Source: Salvia splendens (lineage: Eukaryota; Streptophyta; Magnoliopsida; Lamiales; Lamiaceae). Taken from it: 64,000 nucleotides of DNA. Where the stretch lies: contig NC_056044.1 of assembly GCF_004379255.2 (NCBI RefSeq), positions 2,815,001-2,879,000 of the forward strand, in the 5' to 3' direction. The notes under the pieces are model-generated. The model was not told the DNA's origin, made no database searches, and was given only the letters and a program-made list of their open reading frames with translations. Positions 1 through 10,945 of the stretch are shown here, one piece after another (the first letter of the stretch is position 1; each line of letters opens with the position of its first letter). Both the position numbers and the translations under genes were made by a program.

Positions 1-477
1 TAAGTGAGGAGCTACTGTAAAATGCTTCTACTTGTTCAATTACATTACTTGGTTCTTACTGAGGTTATGTTTTCTTCGACAATCAACAATATTTATGATC
101 AATCATACGCAAATGAGTAAACCGAATGTGTCCTTTAAAAACTAACCTAACTACTAGAATTTTATACGCAACAGATCAAACTATACAACATAAAGACACC
201 CCCAAGTGAATTTCTCAGAAAATTTCTGACTGACAATTTGGACATATATCAGATATTTAAAAATAATTCGTTTAAGACACTGACGGATATTTAAAATTTC
301 ATCACGAGGGACTATCCACTACAGATTTTCATAGTTATACACACTAATTGGCATGAATATCTAGAAATACAACATGATTTCTGATTGATGACTAATTGAT
401 CTTGAAAACATCCATGCATATGAGAAAAGTTGAACAGAGCAAGATTTTATCAAACTATGAACAAGAAATGAACTCAC

Positions 478-2521
478 CTAGCCCAATTGCATCTGAACTC
501 TTCATGATCCTCAGCCTCTTACATGTGTCAATAAACATCCTGTAAGCAAAGCAGAGTGATGCCATATTACACAAATTACTAAAAGATATCAGTATCTTTC
601 GAAACATATTTCATGTCATTAATAGGGAAAGCATGAAACTTTATGCAAAAAATAACCAGAACAGTATCTTAGGTCTCGACAATCAAACAACCAGAATCAT
701 ATTTTAGGCTTCTCCAATCAATGATCAAGAACAGTATCCATGGTATGGCTCCCTAAGCTTCGTTAAGTTCACCACAGCACAGGTTTTCATTCCCCTGATG
801 GAAAAACTATCAACGATGTTCAGCTAATCTTACTTAGCTGAACCTACCTGACCATAGTTGTAGGAATACTCAGTAATTAAACTCTGCAGTGCTCCAGTAA
901 GAAACTAAACGAAAAGGAAAATGCATTTCAGACCTACTTTCTGCAGTATCTTCCATAGCAATTGTAATAAACTAAAGTGCTAATGGTAGTTTATGACCAC
1001 AACTTTTATTTAGTCTTTAAATGACGTCGACATTGCAATTTTTATCAATCTACGACACACAATGAGTAGAAGCACTAAAAACATTATAGTGCAAACTTCA
1101 GAAATTCATTCAAAATAACTAACCAACATGAAATATGCATCTTGTGCAATTGATTTAAAAGGTAAAAAGTCATGAAATAATGTTCAGAACTATCAAATTA
1201 AAATCATCAATATATAAGTATTAATAAAATTAGCAGATCAATGCCAATTAAACGAATAGAAACAAGGCCACTGGATCTTACTCCCATGGAACATCACCAA
1301 CAAGCATCCAATCGCCATCTTTATCCTCGTAAGTTAGAACATATTCAGATCCGTTTAGCAAGTCCTTCATTTTGCTCTCACTCATCATCTCCGCCCCAGG
1401 AGCACCATGGGAACCATACTGGCCTGCATCATACAATGGCAGTGACTTTTGCTTCTAGAAAGAACTTAAATCTTTAACTAGTAAAGAATCGACCCATGCA
1501 GCAACATAACTCACCTATCGTAAAGCAGCTGAACATCTTCTCCAGAGCAGATGAGAGTCCCTGGTAGGCAGAGTAAGTTCTGAGGTCGACCTTCCTTAGG
1601 TATGGAGCACCATCCATACTCACTTTCACAAAGGATGCGCCATTTGGTGCATTACCATCTACCTCTTCATTGTTCTTTGAGGTAGTTGCCAGAGTATTCT
1701 TTCTGAACTGTCTGACAGGTGGCCAGCCAACAACTTGTGCCCTGGCATGAGACGAGTGAGTATAAGATCGCGAAATGAAATCACAAAATTCACCATCTTA
1801 AAGCCAAATTATCCAGTACTTTTCCTAACATCTGTTAGGCATCTAGTGAATACCATTAGAGACGAACCAGTAATTGCTTATAATTAGGACTTACTTGGTA
1901 GCAGGGGCACTAGCATCGTTATTTGTAGCAGCTTTGTAAACTGCTTCTTTCACCTTAGTTTGTTGGGCTGCAGAGACTTCGTTCGAGGCTTTGATACTTG
2001 GGTTCGAGGAAGGTCTAGGAGAGAGCATAGTATCAAATTCCGAAGCGAGGACATGTTTCCCCTACATGACATGTTTCGGATTTACAATACTAATCAAGGA
2101 AAAGAAAAAAAAAGGGGTAAAACGCTTCACCATTTACCTTCGAGGTTCCATTCATAGCATCAGAAAACACTCGTTTATTTCCTGTAACCAGTGACTTCAA
2201 GGGATGAAGAGGAAACAGCAGCTTCTCATCGACTGCTGTGGAACTCTCAGGACAACCCTCTGAACCCCTCCCCAGAGACAGGGATCCCGGGGGCCCAAGC
2301 CTTAGTTCTGTGGCCTTTAAGTTCAGACCACGGCCACTGTAGTCTGAGGTGCTGGATATTGCCAAGCTACCAACTGATGAACAGTCAGACAGCCCCATGT
2401 AGTTACGCTCCTTGAGTTCTGATCCATTTTGGCAGACACTTTCTAAGGAGGTTGGAGAAGCCAGCAGGGTAATGTTGCTTTGGTACTCGTCCCCACCAAC
2501 ACCGAGAAGAGGTGCAGACAT
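478..2521 (-). CDS. Aux/IAA transcriptional repressor (IAA8/IAA9/IAA27-like), unit A copy, 3' end outside window
   Basis: Nuclear auxin-response repressor; family members bind ARF factors and are degraded through TIR1/AFB when auxin is present. Exons on the minus strand: 2138-2521, 1895-2061, 1515-1741, 1282-1423 and 478-539, all with GT-AG introns and matching phase. Visible in order: domain I ([10 protein letters not shown], a changed EAR motif), domain II degron core ([12 protein letters not shown]), domain III ([20 protein letters not shown]) and domain IV ([19 protein letters not shown]). The start is the ATG at 2521; the open frame runs three bases further to a TTG. Exon 5 ends in phase 1, and the short last exon seen in the unit B copy must lie left of base 1. 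A donor-like GTAAATTCC next to base 3220 suggests a 5' UTR intron of about 0.7 kb. No break is visible in the exons present. Confidence 0.93.
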
Positions 2522-3447
2522 CAAGATTTAGGATACAGTCCAGTTCTTAACTCAGTAAAGCTATGAAAACCAAACTGGTTTAAAGAAAATCTGAAAACTT
2601 GTAGAACAAAATTGTTTAGGTAGGTATCACACATATCCGGCAACCAAACTAAATGCAAGCCTTTATCAGAATTAGATTCATTCAAGCTCAAATAGACACT
2701 GAATTATGCAACACAAAACCTCTAAATCCAACCCTGGCATAACCTAAGCTCGGATTTACTTAAAATGATAGTAATTTCACAGTCTAATCCTACAATTTCA
2801 ATCTATGAGACCATAGCAGAAAATTTTAGCTCTACAGTCATGCCAACACCCTCATGCATAACATAGATTAAGCAGGAAACCGAACACTTTAGAGAAATCG
2901 AACAACGAAAGCTCGCAGAGGCTATCTTATCAACTGTTAACAATTGCTTTTACTACTAGTTTCACAATTAAACGATTCAAATATATTTAAGAGCTCATTC
3001 CATGGAGATGAACTAACCGCAAAAATAAAAAATCACAACATAGACATGAAATTGGAGAAATGAGCATATTTAGCAACACGCTATAACACAAAATCCAGAA
3101 AATTTCTCCAGAAATAGTGGTATAGCAAGCAGTAACATAGTTCCATAGCTAGCAGGTGATAAAACCCCAAAAATTCAAGCAGCTCGTGTACTCAGTCGCT
3201 TCAAAAGTAAGGAATTTACCAGAAAATTAGCGGAAGAGAGGCTCGAAGTTGAGATTTGCAGAAGAAATTCGCAGAAAAACTATGGTTCTTCCATGGTTGA
3301 TAGAGAGAGAAAAGTTGGTTTTGGTGTGGGAGACAGAATTAGACTCTTTGCTTAATAAATTAACAAATGTGTTTCGAAAAAAAGTGGGAATTGAGGGAAA
3401 GGTGAAATTATACAATTTTCCTAAATATGGAAAAGACAAACTTTAAC
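2522..3447 (-). promoter_or_regulatory. 5' flank and probable 5' UTR intron of Aux/IAA (unit A)
   Basis: No gene is seen here. Reading the minus strand, a probable leader exon ends at 3220 with a GTAAATTCC donor, and the rest down to the ATG would be a leader intron. This is inferred from splice-like sequence and from leader introns being common in this Aux/IAA subgroup. The matching stretch in unit B (35821-36746) is almost identical. Confidence 0.4.

Positions 3448-3490
<43 letters not shown>
3448..3490. repeat. (ATA)n microsatellite
   Basis: About 14 uninterrupted trinucleotide units just upstream of the Aux/IAA leader. The unit B allele at about 36747-36780 is shorter and interrupted, so the repeat length differs between the two units. 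Confidence 0.9.
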
Positions 3491-3493
<3 letters not shown>

Positions 3494-4422
3494 CTACCTT
3501 TTTATAATTGCATAACGTAATTTAATCGTAATATTAATATAAAGTCTCGTATTGATTCCATGCATATTTAGATAATGTGAAGAAAAAATGTGTGACGAAA
3601 GTGAAATGTCAGTTCGCTTTCATATATTTCATTTGTCTCACTTTAACTAAGACGTTTTTCTTGTGATATGCTTAAAATTTAAGAAAGTAGTGTTTAGTAA
3701 ACTAAAGAAGATATGAAAAAAAGTAGATTAGTGAAAGTAGATAACTGAAGAAAATTTAAAATAATCGATAGATTAAAATAAACTAAATTTAAATACATTC
3801 AATTATATTCAATTGATAAAAAGAAGAATGAACTATATTAATGGTATCTGAACTTTGAGGTTTGAATTGCACATAAATGGTCAATGAACTTTAAAGATAT
3901 AATGAATAGTTTATGAACTTTTTTAATCTCTCTTACATTATTTTTATTCATTTATCTAATATCTTCGCTTTTCAATTAAATTACTATACACTTTTCTTAA
4001 ATCTGGCGCTGAAATACAACGTCACGGTTAACTTGGAAAAATTACACTACAACATTCATAATAATTTAGGACTACCTAATTTTTAGTTCAAATAAAGATT
4101 TTATCATTCACTTAGTTCAATGGCATATGTATTATATAAAGACTGATAAAAACAAATATAACTACTCAACATTATTAAAATCTTAAAACAAATTTATTCA
4201 GATCCCGTCATCATATTTGTACCAAACAAAACATAATTATCAAAATGATGATTCCCCCATTTTAAAAAGCATATGATAACTCTACAAAAAATAGCATATG
4301 ATATTTTTTTTAATGATTAGTATAATCTACTGTATAATATGATAATAGCAAAATATGATTTGTAATGGAGCCCACAAAAATGCTGTCAGATGCTGTAACC
4401 CACTACAAAAAATACCAAAACC
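3491..4422. other. AT-rich intergenic DNA
   Basis: No coding region or repeat recognised. About 330 bases (roughly 3690-4018) are missing from unit B, where the flanks join directly. Confidence 0.6.
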
Positions 4423-4425
4423 TAA

Positions 4426-5304
4426 GAGCATCCACAACCGTGCTCTTGCCAGTGGCACGGTTGTGGGCCCGGACGGTACTATTCATACCTACTCTCTGGC
4501 AAGAGCACAACACCCACAACTGTGCTCTTCCGCAAGGACGAGCACAATTAATATAAAATTCAATTAAACAAAAACATTTCCATAATATTAAAATCCATTT
4601 AAAAACCACAATAAATATTACAAATTACAAATAAAATCCTAGGCTCCGGTGTCCACCCGTAGCGCCCATCGGAGGCACCTTGATCGTCGATTGGGTATGG
4701 CCGGTAGCCACCCGGAACGCCCGAATCTTGGGTGAGAGGAGGGGCCGAATATTCCGTTTCCGGACTAGGAAACGGTTGTGAACCGAACCATTCGGGGTTC
4801 CAACCGTGGGAGCCCGAAGGGTTATCGTCTTGGCCGGACATAGTGATGTTGTAGGGTATGAGAGAATGAAGATGAAAATGGATATGAGAGAATGGAGATG
4901 AGAATGGATATTGATGAGAGTTGTGTAGTTTGATGTGAATTTTTGGGGTGAAATTGGGGGTATTTAAAGATGAAAGTGTGTATTTTTGGGTAAAAAAAAT
5001 AAAAAAAATTAAAAAGGTGTAAAAAACGGTTATAAACGGATATATTTTTTTGGGGAAGTGAAATTTTTTTTATCGGTTTTTTTAATAAAAAACCGATTTT
5101 AAAAAAAAATAAAATAAAAAATGTTTAAACACAACAGCTATGCCGTTGACGAATGGGAGCGCGCCACGTGTGCGTCCGCTGGCACGGACGTGCTCGATAC
5201 ATCGAGCAGCGCCGTGCCATCGGCGCGAGCGCAGCGGCGGCGGATGGCGTCCGTGCCAGCGGCGCGGACGACGGTGGCGACGGACGCCACCGCTGCGCAT
5301 GCTC
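4426..5304. mobile_element. Non-autonomous PIF/Harbinger-like DNA transposon
   Basis: An 879-base insertion present in unit A and absent at the same site in unit B (about 37390). It is flanked by a 3-base TAA duplication (4423-4425 and 5305-5307), as expected for Harbinger elements (TWA target). The ends are imperfect inverted repeats: GAGCATCCAC at the left and GCGCATGCTC at the right. The interior is much more GC-rich than its surroundings, with subterminal repeats around CACAACCGTGCTCTTGCC. No transposase is present. The superfamily call rests on the target duplication and end sequence. Confidence 0.7.
4599..4841 (-). pseudogene. Short ORF inside the Harbinger-like element, possible remnant of its accessory (Myb/SANT-like) ORF
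   Basis: An 80-codon ATG-started frame rich in Gly, Pro and Ser, beginning MSGQDDNPSGSHGWNPEWFG. It lies wholly inside the insertion and reads from its right half toward its left end. It resembles low-complexity N-termini of the second ORF carried by plant Harbinger elements, but no Myb/SANT helix can be seen, so it is at most a truncated remnant. Confidence 0.3.
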
Positions 5305-5307
5305 TAA

Positions 5308-6843
5308 GTAGTACGTATTATTTTTATTTATAGAATTTATTTTAATGTCCTTAATCTCTGGCTTTATTATTGGTACCCATATCAATTCTTTTTGGGAAAA
5401 TTGTTTTTTAAAGAAATTATCGTGTACGGTTACTATGGTATGAGAATTGAACTACTTAGTTCGAACAAAATAACTAATGAGCACGAATAATATGTTACAT
5501 ATTGTATGTGAATATCGTCAACGAGATCATTCTTATTATATCTATGACTCTATGTAAATTTGTTTTGTTTTATACTATCAGTTTAATTTTAGCACATTAA
5601 AATTGATATAATTTGTACAATTAATGATGTACTTGAAATATTATAATATAAAAAATAAAAAAGGTTAACATAATAACATGTGACTTAAATGAGAGCGATG
5701 ATTACGAATTTTTTAACTTTAATTCATCGAATGAGTTGGATTTTTATAAGAGCATATATAAAATGATATAAACTTGTTGAAGAAGACTAGAAGAGTGAGA
5801 CAATTTTTTTCTTCAGGTGAAATAATAATTGCTGCCACTTTTGCTAAAAACATTAAATGTTTTTATTGCATTTGAGACTTTTAATTATTAAAGGAACAAT
5901 CATTTTAAAGCATAACGTTACATGGAAAAATAGCATAAACGTCTCTTCACCTTGAGTCGTGGCATATAGTATGTACAATTAATATAACTTCTCCATAAAA
6001 TTTCGATTCTAGATATATTTCTCTCATTGTTTAGAAATTATTGTCATAGCATTTGTCAGTTATGGAGCATATGTCCTTGTTTGATGTTTATTATTTTTCT
6101 TTTTGTATAAGTCCAATAATATCTAACCCGTAGGTATTACTACAAATATCTATTGGGACAGAAAAATAAATTATGAGTACATCCAAAAAAGGAAAACAAT
6201 TTATGTTACAAGTAATTTATAAGTTAGGTTTAACATAAGTTACACAATAACATATCCCTGAGAGTTGCGAAAGTATAAGAGGCGTGATTTATATAATTTG
6301 GGGACTTAATAATGACACCCCACTTATTTGGTTTGGACTCCTCTAATTCCACTTTTGTTTGAAGCCAAGGACAACCCAAGATATGTTTGGGTACTAAAAT
6401 ATAATACTTCAACCGATTATTTTTAGGCAGGTCTTGTATAATTGACTCATCTCATTCTTAAACGCTTTTATTACTCACAATTATAAATAGAAGACGTTAT
6501 TTTAATAGTATTTCTATTTTTGAAAAAATGAATCCACCTTGCTTGATGTAACACACTATTAAAGAAAAGTGAGTCATTTTAATTGAGACAAAAAAAATAT
6601 TTTTTAACTACTATTTTAAATATTCATATCCAAGAAAAATATAATGTCATAAATAATGAGACGATTGAAAAATTAATTAAGAGATGGGTGAATGTGTGTG
6701 GGAGAGTGGAAATATGCAAAGAGGAGACAAAGTGGGAAGTCGTCGGCTCAGTTTGGGAGACAATAAACCTACTTTTCCAACCTCTTTGCCGCATTCTGAT
6801 TGCGACATCTAAATATAGTTATATTTAACATAAAAATATATAT
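5308..6843. other. AT-rich intergenic DNA
   Basis: Nothing coding recognised. Compared with unit B (37393-38425), unit A has about 440 extra bases (5934-6371) and about 75 extra bases near 6570-6640. Unit B appears to have lost these, as its flanks meet at short shared sequences. Confidence 0.6.
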
Positions 6844-7179
6844 ACTACTATTAGGGGTGGTCTGGTACGGTATACCGTACTTTAAGTGTCATACTGTATA
6901 ATCCTATAAATATAACATAAATATTATATATATAGGTATATGGTTGTGATCAATTGACATTTTTGGGCCTAATTGAGAATTAAGATGCATTATCAGTCAC
7001 TCATTTTTTCATAATGAGTGGTCTAGAAAATGCCATATAGATTTTATTTTTGAATTAATTTATTACAAAAGGGTAGAATGGTCCCCTTGATTGCCGTCAG
7101 ATGCAGCGGGGTTCATCTCCAAAAACCCAAACTTGAAATCCTCAATTTTCACCTAGACGATCACCCAATTTTCACCCAG

Positions 7180-7395
7180 ATGCTGCTGGCCGGCGAGAGC
7201 GGCGTCACCCACATAGACCACTTCGACGCCTCCAAATTCCCTACGCAGTTCGGCGGCCAGATCGGGGGCTTCCACGCGGAGGGCTACATCGACGGCAAGA
7301 GCGATCGGAGGCTGGACGATTGCCTGCGGTACTGCATTGTTGCCGGGAAGAAGGCACTAGAGAGCGCGGATCTCGGCGGCGAGAGGCTGGACAAG
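7180..7395 (+). pseudogene. Captured exon of plastid 3-oxoacyl-ACP synthase I (KAS I-like)
   Basis: The 72 codons between an acceptor-like CAG (7179) and a donor GTAAAT (7396) read in frame. They contain FDASKFPTQFGGQIGGF, EGYIDGK.DRRLDDCLRYC and VAGKKALESADLGG, the conserved N-terminal part of plant KAS I, the condensing enzyme of fatty-acid chain extension. The catalytic Cys-His-His residues lie in later exons and are absent, so this cannot make enzyme. It sits inside the Pack-type element. The unit B copy has a 2-base deletion that breaks the frame. Confidence 0.75.
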
Positions 7396-7700
7396 GTAAA
7401 TTGGCGATCTCCGGTGCTCGATTCGGTTTCGGTTTTGGGAATTGCGGTTTTAATTGGGCGTTTTCTGGTTCGATTCTGCTTGGTTGTGTTTTGAGTGCAT
7501 GTTAGATTCGTTCATGAATAGTTGATTGATTGAATTAGATGAATGCTGATCGAATTGCTTAGCATCATTGATTGAAATTTGAATTGGAAGGCGGAGACCG
7601 TAGAAATCCGATTCAAATGCAGCTCAAGGCGGAGGAGGAAGGCGACGGCGGCGGAGGCAGAGCGACAGCGAAATAGCAAGCGCCGAAGGATTGAGAATCG

Positions 7701-7847
7701 ATGAGCTTGAGTGAGAAGGCGGTGGGGCTGTATGTCGGCGAGAAAGGGCTGCTGTTTTGGCTCAACAAATTCGCCTACGCTTCCATCTTCATCGTGATTG
7801 GGGGATGGATTCTCTTCTGGTTTGTGGGTCCCGCTTTGAACTTGTAG
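7701..7847 (+). pseudogene. Captured exon of a small plant membrane protein of unknown function
   Basis: A 48-codon frame beginning MSLSEKAVGLYVGEKG and ending in one hydrophobic segment (FAYASIFIVIGGWILFWFVG), then a stop at 7845-7847. The reading frame once began further upstream: unit B keeps it open from an ATG at 39736, while here the same stretch has two stop codons. I do not recognise the parent gene by function. It is a second, independent captured fragment in the same element. Confidence 0.5.
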
Positions 7848-7989
7848 ATGGATTTATGAAATACGTAGATGAATTTGAGAAGGCGATTTATTTGACGTCC
7901 AACAATCACGATTAATTTGTGAAATATATGGATGTAGTTTTTAATTCGATTGTGTTGCTGGAATTTGTGAGTTGTTTAGATAAGGTGTT

Positions 7990-8665
7990 TGTGATATTGC
8001 CTAAAATATTATTGTTGACATAAATTATATAAGTTGTTGACATGAAAATGTTTGTTGTTGAGTACGAAAACAATGTCAATTATATATATAATCCATGTCA
8101 ACTACATATAAAATTTATATCAACTACACACATGTAATGTCAACTATATGTACAATCCATGTCAATTACATATATACAATTGTCAACTACATATATACAA
8201 TGTCAATTATATGTAAAATGTCAATACATAATTTATACGTAAAATGTTGTTGTTGACATTAATTATATGCAAAACGTTGCTGTTGACTTTAATTATATAG
8301 GTCGTTGACATGAAAATGTTTATTCTCGACATGAATTATATAGCTCGTTGACACAAAAACGTTTGTTGTTGACATGAATTATATAGGCCGTTGACATAAT
8401 TTTTATGAAAAATGTTGTTGACATAAATTATATGTAAAACATTGTTGCTGACATTAATTATATGTAAAACGTTGTTGTTGACATAAATAATATAGGTCGT
8501 TGACATCAAAATATTTGTTGTTGACATTAATTATTTGTAAAATGTTGCTTTTGACATAATAGTTGACATAAATAACGTTTGTTGTTGACATCGTAGTTGA
8601 CATAAATAACATTTGCTGTTGACATCGCAGTTGACATAATGTCTCCGTAGTTGACATCTCGTGAA
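7990..8665. repeat. Degenerate TTGACAT-motif repeat array inside the Pack-type element
   Basis: Dozens of copies of GTTGACAT / ATGTCAAC spaced by AT-rich units such as AAATTATATGTAAAAC. Orientation changes: mostly GTTGACAT at 7990-8060, ATGTCAAC at about 8075-8220, then GTTGACAT again to 8665. The apparent minus-strand ORFs here are by-products of the repeat. Unit B has the same array at about 40133-40845. Confidence 0.75.
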
Positions 8666-8873
8666 AATGACAATTATGCCCCCTAGTTGATATAGTGGCT
8701 GAAAATGCATCTTAGTTCTCAATTAGGCCAAAAAATTTCAACCTAACAAGGCCCGGTATATATATATTTATATATTTAATAATCAACGGTATACCGAAGC
8801 GTCGGTATTTTTGGTATTTTTTCGGTACGATAAGTCCGGTATTTCGGTATAATTGTCCACCACTGACTACTAC

Positions 8874-9220
8874 TATTAAATATAGTTATAGTTAATATTT
8901 GTTGGAAACAAATGTGGAGGTAATTGGTCCGGATCCCGATGGGGAGTCCGCGCGAGTATGTGAGCTAGAGGCTGGTGTCGTGCACATAATTTTTTGATTC
9001 ATTTCTTTTGTTATTTTTGTTGAATTTGTCCGAAATCATTTTTTGCCCTTACCATATTGATGAGAATGAAGAGCCATTATTAGCGATTGGAGGACTATTA
9101 GGCAGCTGAGATTAGAGAAATAATTAATGAAAAATTCTTGCAAAAAGATTAATTTGGAAAAAAAAAAAGAAATGTCAAACATAGGAATAGAAAATAAAAG
9201 AATAAAAGTCCAACTTTTAG
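8874..9220. other. Intergenic DNA before gypsy element 1
   Basis: No gene or repeat recognised. This stretch and its continuation at 16919-17117 are absent from unit B, where a deletion with TTAA microhomology joins the two sides. Confidence 0.55.
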
Positions 9221-9225
9221 TTTTG

Positions 9226-9936
9226 TGATGATTGGGCGAATTTTTGATGGTAATAAATGCAGGTAATAAATATAGATCACGACACAGAAAGTTACGTGGT
9301 TCGATTTACTGAGGTAAATCTACGTCCACGGGAAGAAAGGAGGGCAAATTTGTATTGCTTGATCTGGATTACAGCTTACAATACTGACTTGCTATATGAG
9401 ATTCGATATCTAGAGAGCTTAACCTTGTCTATCTGATCTAAGTTCTATTTATACATGTGAACCAAGATCGTGGCTTCCAGGTTGACAACTGCTTCATACC
9501 ACTAAATAGATCGTGGGTGTAGTGGAGGTCGTGGAGGTCCTGCTGGGTCCACTATCCAAGATCGTGGCTTGCAGGTTGACAACTGCTTCATACCACTAAA
9601 TAGATCGTGGGTGTAGTGGAGGTCGTGGAGGTCCTGCATGGGTCCACTATCTCCTTGTTCGGTCGAATACTGAGACCGAACTGCTGAACTTTGCCGATCA
9701 GCTTTGGCCGATCTGAGAGTAGAGCTTGATTGGTTCTTTTGCCGATCTGAGAGTAGAGCTTGATTGGTTGGCTTTTACCGAGCTGTAGGCTGCGACCGAA
9801 CTCTTTGGTTGTGCCGAACCGAACTGAACTCTTTGGTCGTGCCGAACTGATACTCTTTCTTGGGTTTTGGGCTAATGGGTCGTCACTGCTATTGGGCTCG
9901 CCATTAGGGTTTAGTTGTTTAGTTCGTACCCCATCA
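9226..9936 (-). repeat. 3' LTR of gypsy element 1
   Basis: 711 bases, TG...CA. It contains a near-perfect direct duplication of about 95 bases (roughly 9464-9655, around ATCGTGGCTTGCAGGTTGAC) and a shorter repeat of GCCGATCTGAGAGTAGAGCT. The polypurine tract lies next to it at about 9937-9952 (C-run on the plus strand). Confidence 0.95.
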
Positions 9937-10204
9937 CTACCCCCCCCCGAAAAGCGAAGTGAATCACTTCGGCATTTTTGAATAGGTGGCTCAACTTTAG
10001 CAACCGTGGACAGTAGAATAGTCCTTTGTAATAGCGTAACGCCTTCTCGTAGGGCAGCGGAGTTGTATGCCGAACAAGACTTAATAAATGAATTTTTTTT
10101 TTTTTTTTTTTTTCATTTCGCTTCTATCACTGCGTACTTACAGTTCAGCGATTTTATTTCGCTTCTATCACTGCGTACTTACAGTTCAGCGATTTTTTAT
10201 TTCA

Positions 10205-10660
10205 TTTATTGTACTCGTCCTCGGTCTTATGAAGTAAACTTCTTTGACCGGGCTCGTCCTCGGTCTTATGAAGTAAACTTCTTTGACCAGACTCGTCTTT
10301 GGTCTTATGAAGTGAACTTCTTTGACCGGACTCGTCCTTGGTCTTATGAAGTAAACTTCCTTGACCGGACTTAGTCCTCGGTCTTATGAAATAAACTTCT
10401 TTGACCGGACTTGGTTTGTGTCCTAATTTGACGAGTTTTATCGCTTGGATCGGACTTTCCCTTTGTTAACCGAAGTGGTCTTATGAAGTAAAATCTTCTT
10501 TGACCGGACTTGGTTTGTGTCCTAATTTGGCGAGTTTTATCGCTTGGATCGGACTTTCCCTTTGTCCTAATTTGGCGAGTTTTATCGATCGGATCGGACT
10601 TTCCCTTTGTCCTAATTTGGCGAGTTTTATCGCTCGGATCGGACTTTCCCTTTTTGCAGT
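10205..10660. repeat. Tandem repeats in the 3' untranslated part of gypsy element 1
   Basis: Two repeat families lie end to end. Five or six units of about 36 bases around CGGTCTTATGAAGTAAACTT are followed by three or four units of about 60 bases around GTCCTAATTTGGCGAGTTTT. They sit between the pol stop (10946) and the 3' LTR. Tandem repeats here are usual in Tat-lineage elements. The small ORFs crossing the region are repeat by-products. Confidence 0.85.
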
Positions 10661-10945
10661 TCGTTTCAGACGAACTGCTTGTTTCTTAAGCTGAATTGTG
10701 GAGTCTTGTATCTTCCTGAGAAGCTTGGACTCACAATTGTCTTTAATACATGTTCTAAAAAGGGGATCAGCCTTTAAAGAACAAGATACCTCAGTAACAT
10801 TTGTAAGAGACGACACGCACATAGAGAGACAACGCACATAAAGACAAATAAAAAAGACGAAAAAGGTTTTAAACAAGTAAAAAACAAAGAAAGCACATAC
10901 CCCTAGGACCGAACTAGACACAAGACTGACTGACCGGACTGTCTC

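Larger units (their letters stand above)
6935..8757. mobile_element. Pack-type (Mutator-like?) non-autonomous transposon carrying two gene fragments, unit A
   Basis: About 1.8 kb bounded by long inverted repeats: the left arm (about 6935-7006) matches the reverse complement of the right arm (about 8694-8757), with a shared core TTTTTGGGCCTAATTGAGAA (one base differs in the right arm). Both ends abut TA-repeat DNA, so the target duplication cannot be fixed. Inside are a ketoacyl-ACP synthase exon, an exon of a small membrane protein, and an AT-rich array of TTGACAT motifs. Long inverted repeats plus captured exons are typical of Pack-MULEs; no transposase is present. Unit B carries the same element at 39103-40915, so capture preceded the duplication. 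Confidence 0.65.
6852..8865. mobile_element. hAT-like MITE (GGTATACC family) split by a nested Pack-type element
   Basis: Left end TAGGGGTGGTC (6852) and right end GTCCACCACTG (8865) are imperfect inverted repeats. The flanking 8-mers, ACTACTAT (6844-6851) and ACTACTAC (8866-8873), match at 7 of 8 positions, as expected for an 8-base hAT target duplication. The arms hold the palindrome GGTATACC repeatedly. The middle (6935-8757) is a second element with its own inverted repeats. The unit B counterpart keeps a longer left arm (38426 to about 38692) but has lost the right arm. Confidence 0.55.

Noticed and set aside
1241..1477. Plus-strand ORF over Aux/IAA exon 4 (also 34544-34780)
   Set aside because: Shadow of the minus-strand domain IV exon.
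5082..5385. GC-rich ORFs with Arg- and Ala-rich products
   Set aside because: Composition effect of the GC-rich end of the Harbinger-like element; overlapping frames on both strands, no conserved start.
8336..8722. Several overlapping minus-strand ORFs rich in MSTT and VNN motifs (also 40464-40815)
   Set aside because: They arise from the TTGACAT repeat array, occur in more than one frame and show no protein-like composition.
10006..10374. ORF with repeated YEVNFFDR units
   Set aside because: It is a translation of the tandem repeats in the 3' untranslated part of gypsy element 1.
10481..10921. 146-codon minus-strand ORF with AIKLAKLGQRESPI repeats
   Set aside because: It lies in the same repeat-rich 3' region, downstream of the pol stop. 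It has no counterpart in element 2, so it is not an extra gene such as env.
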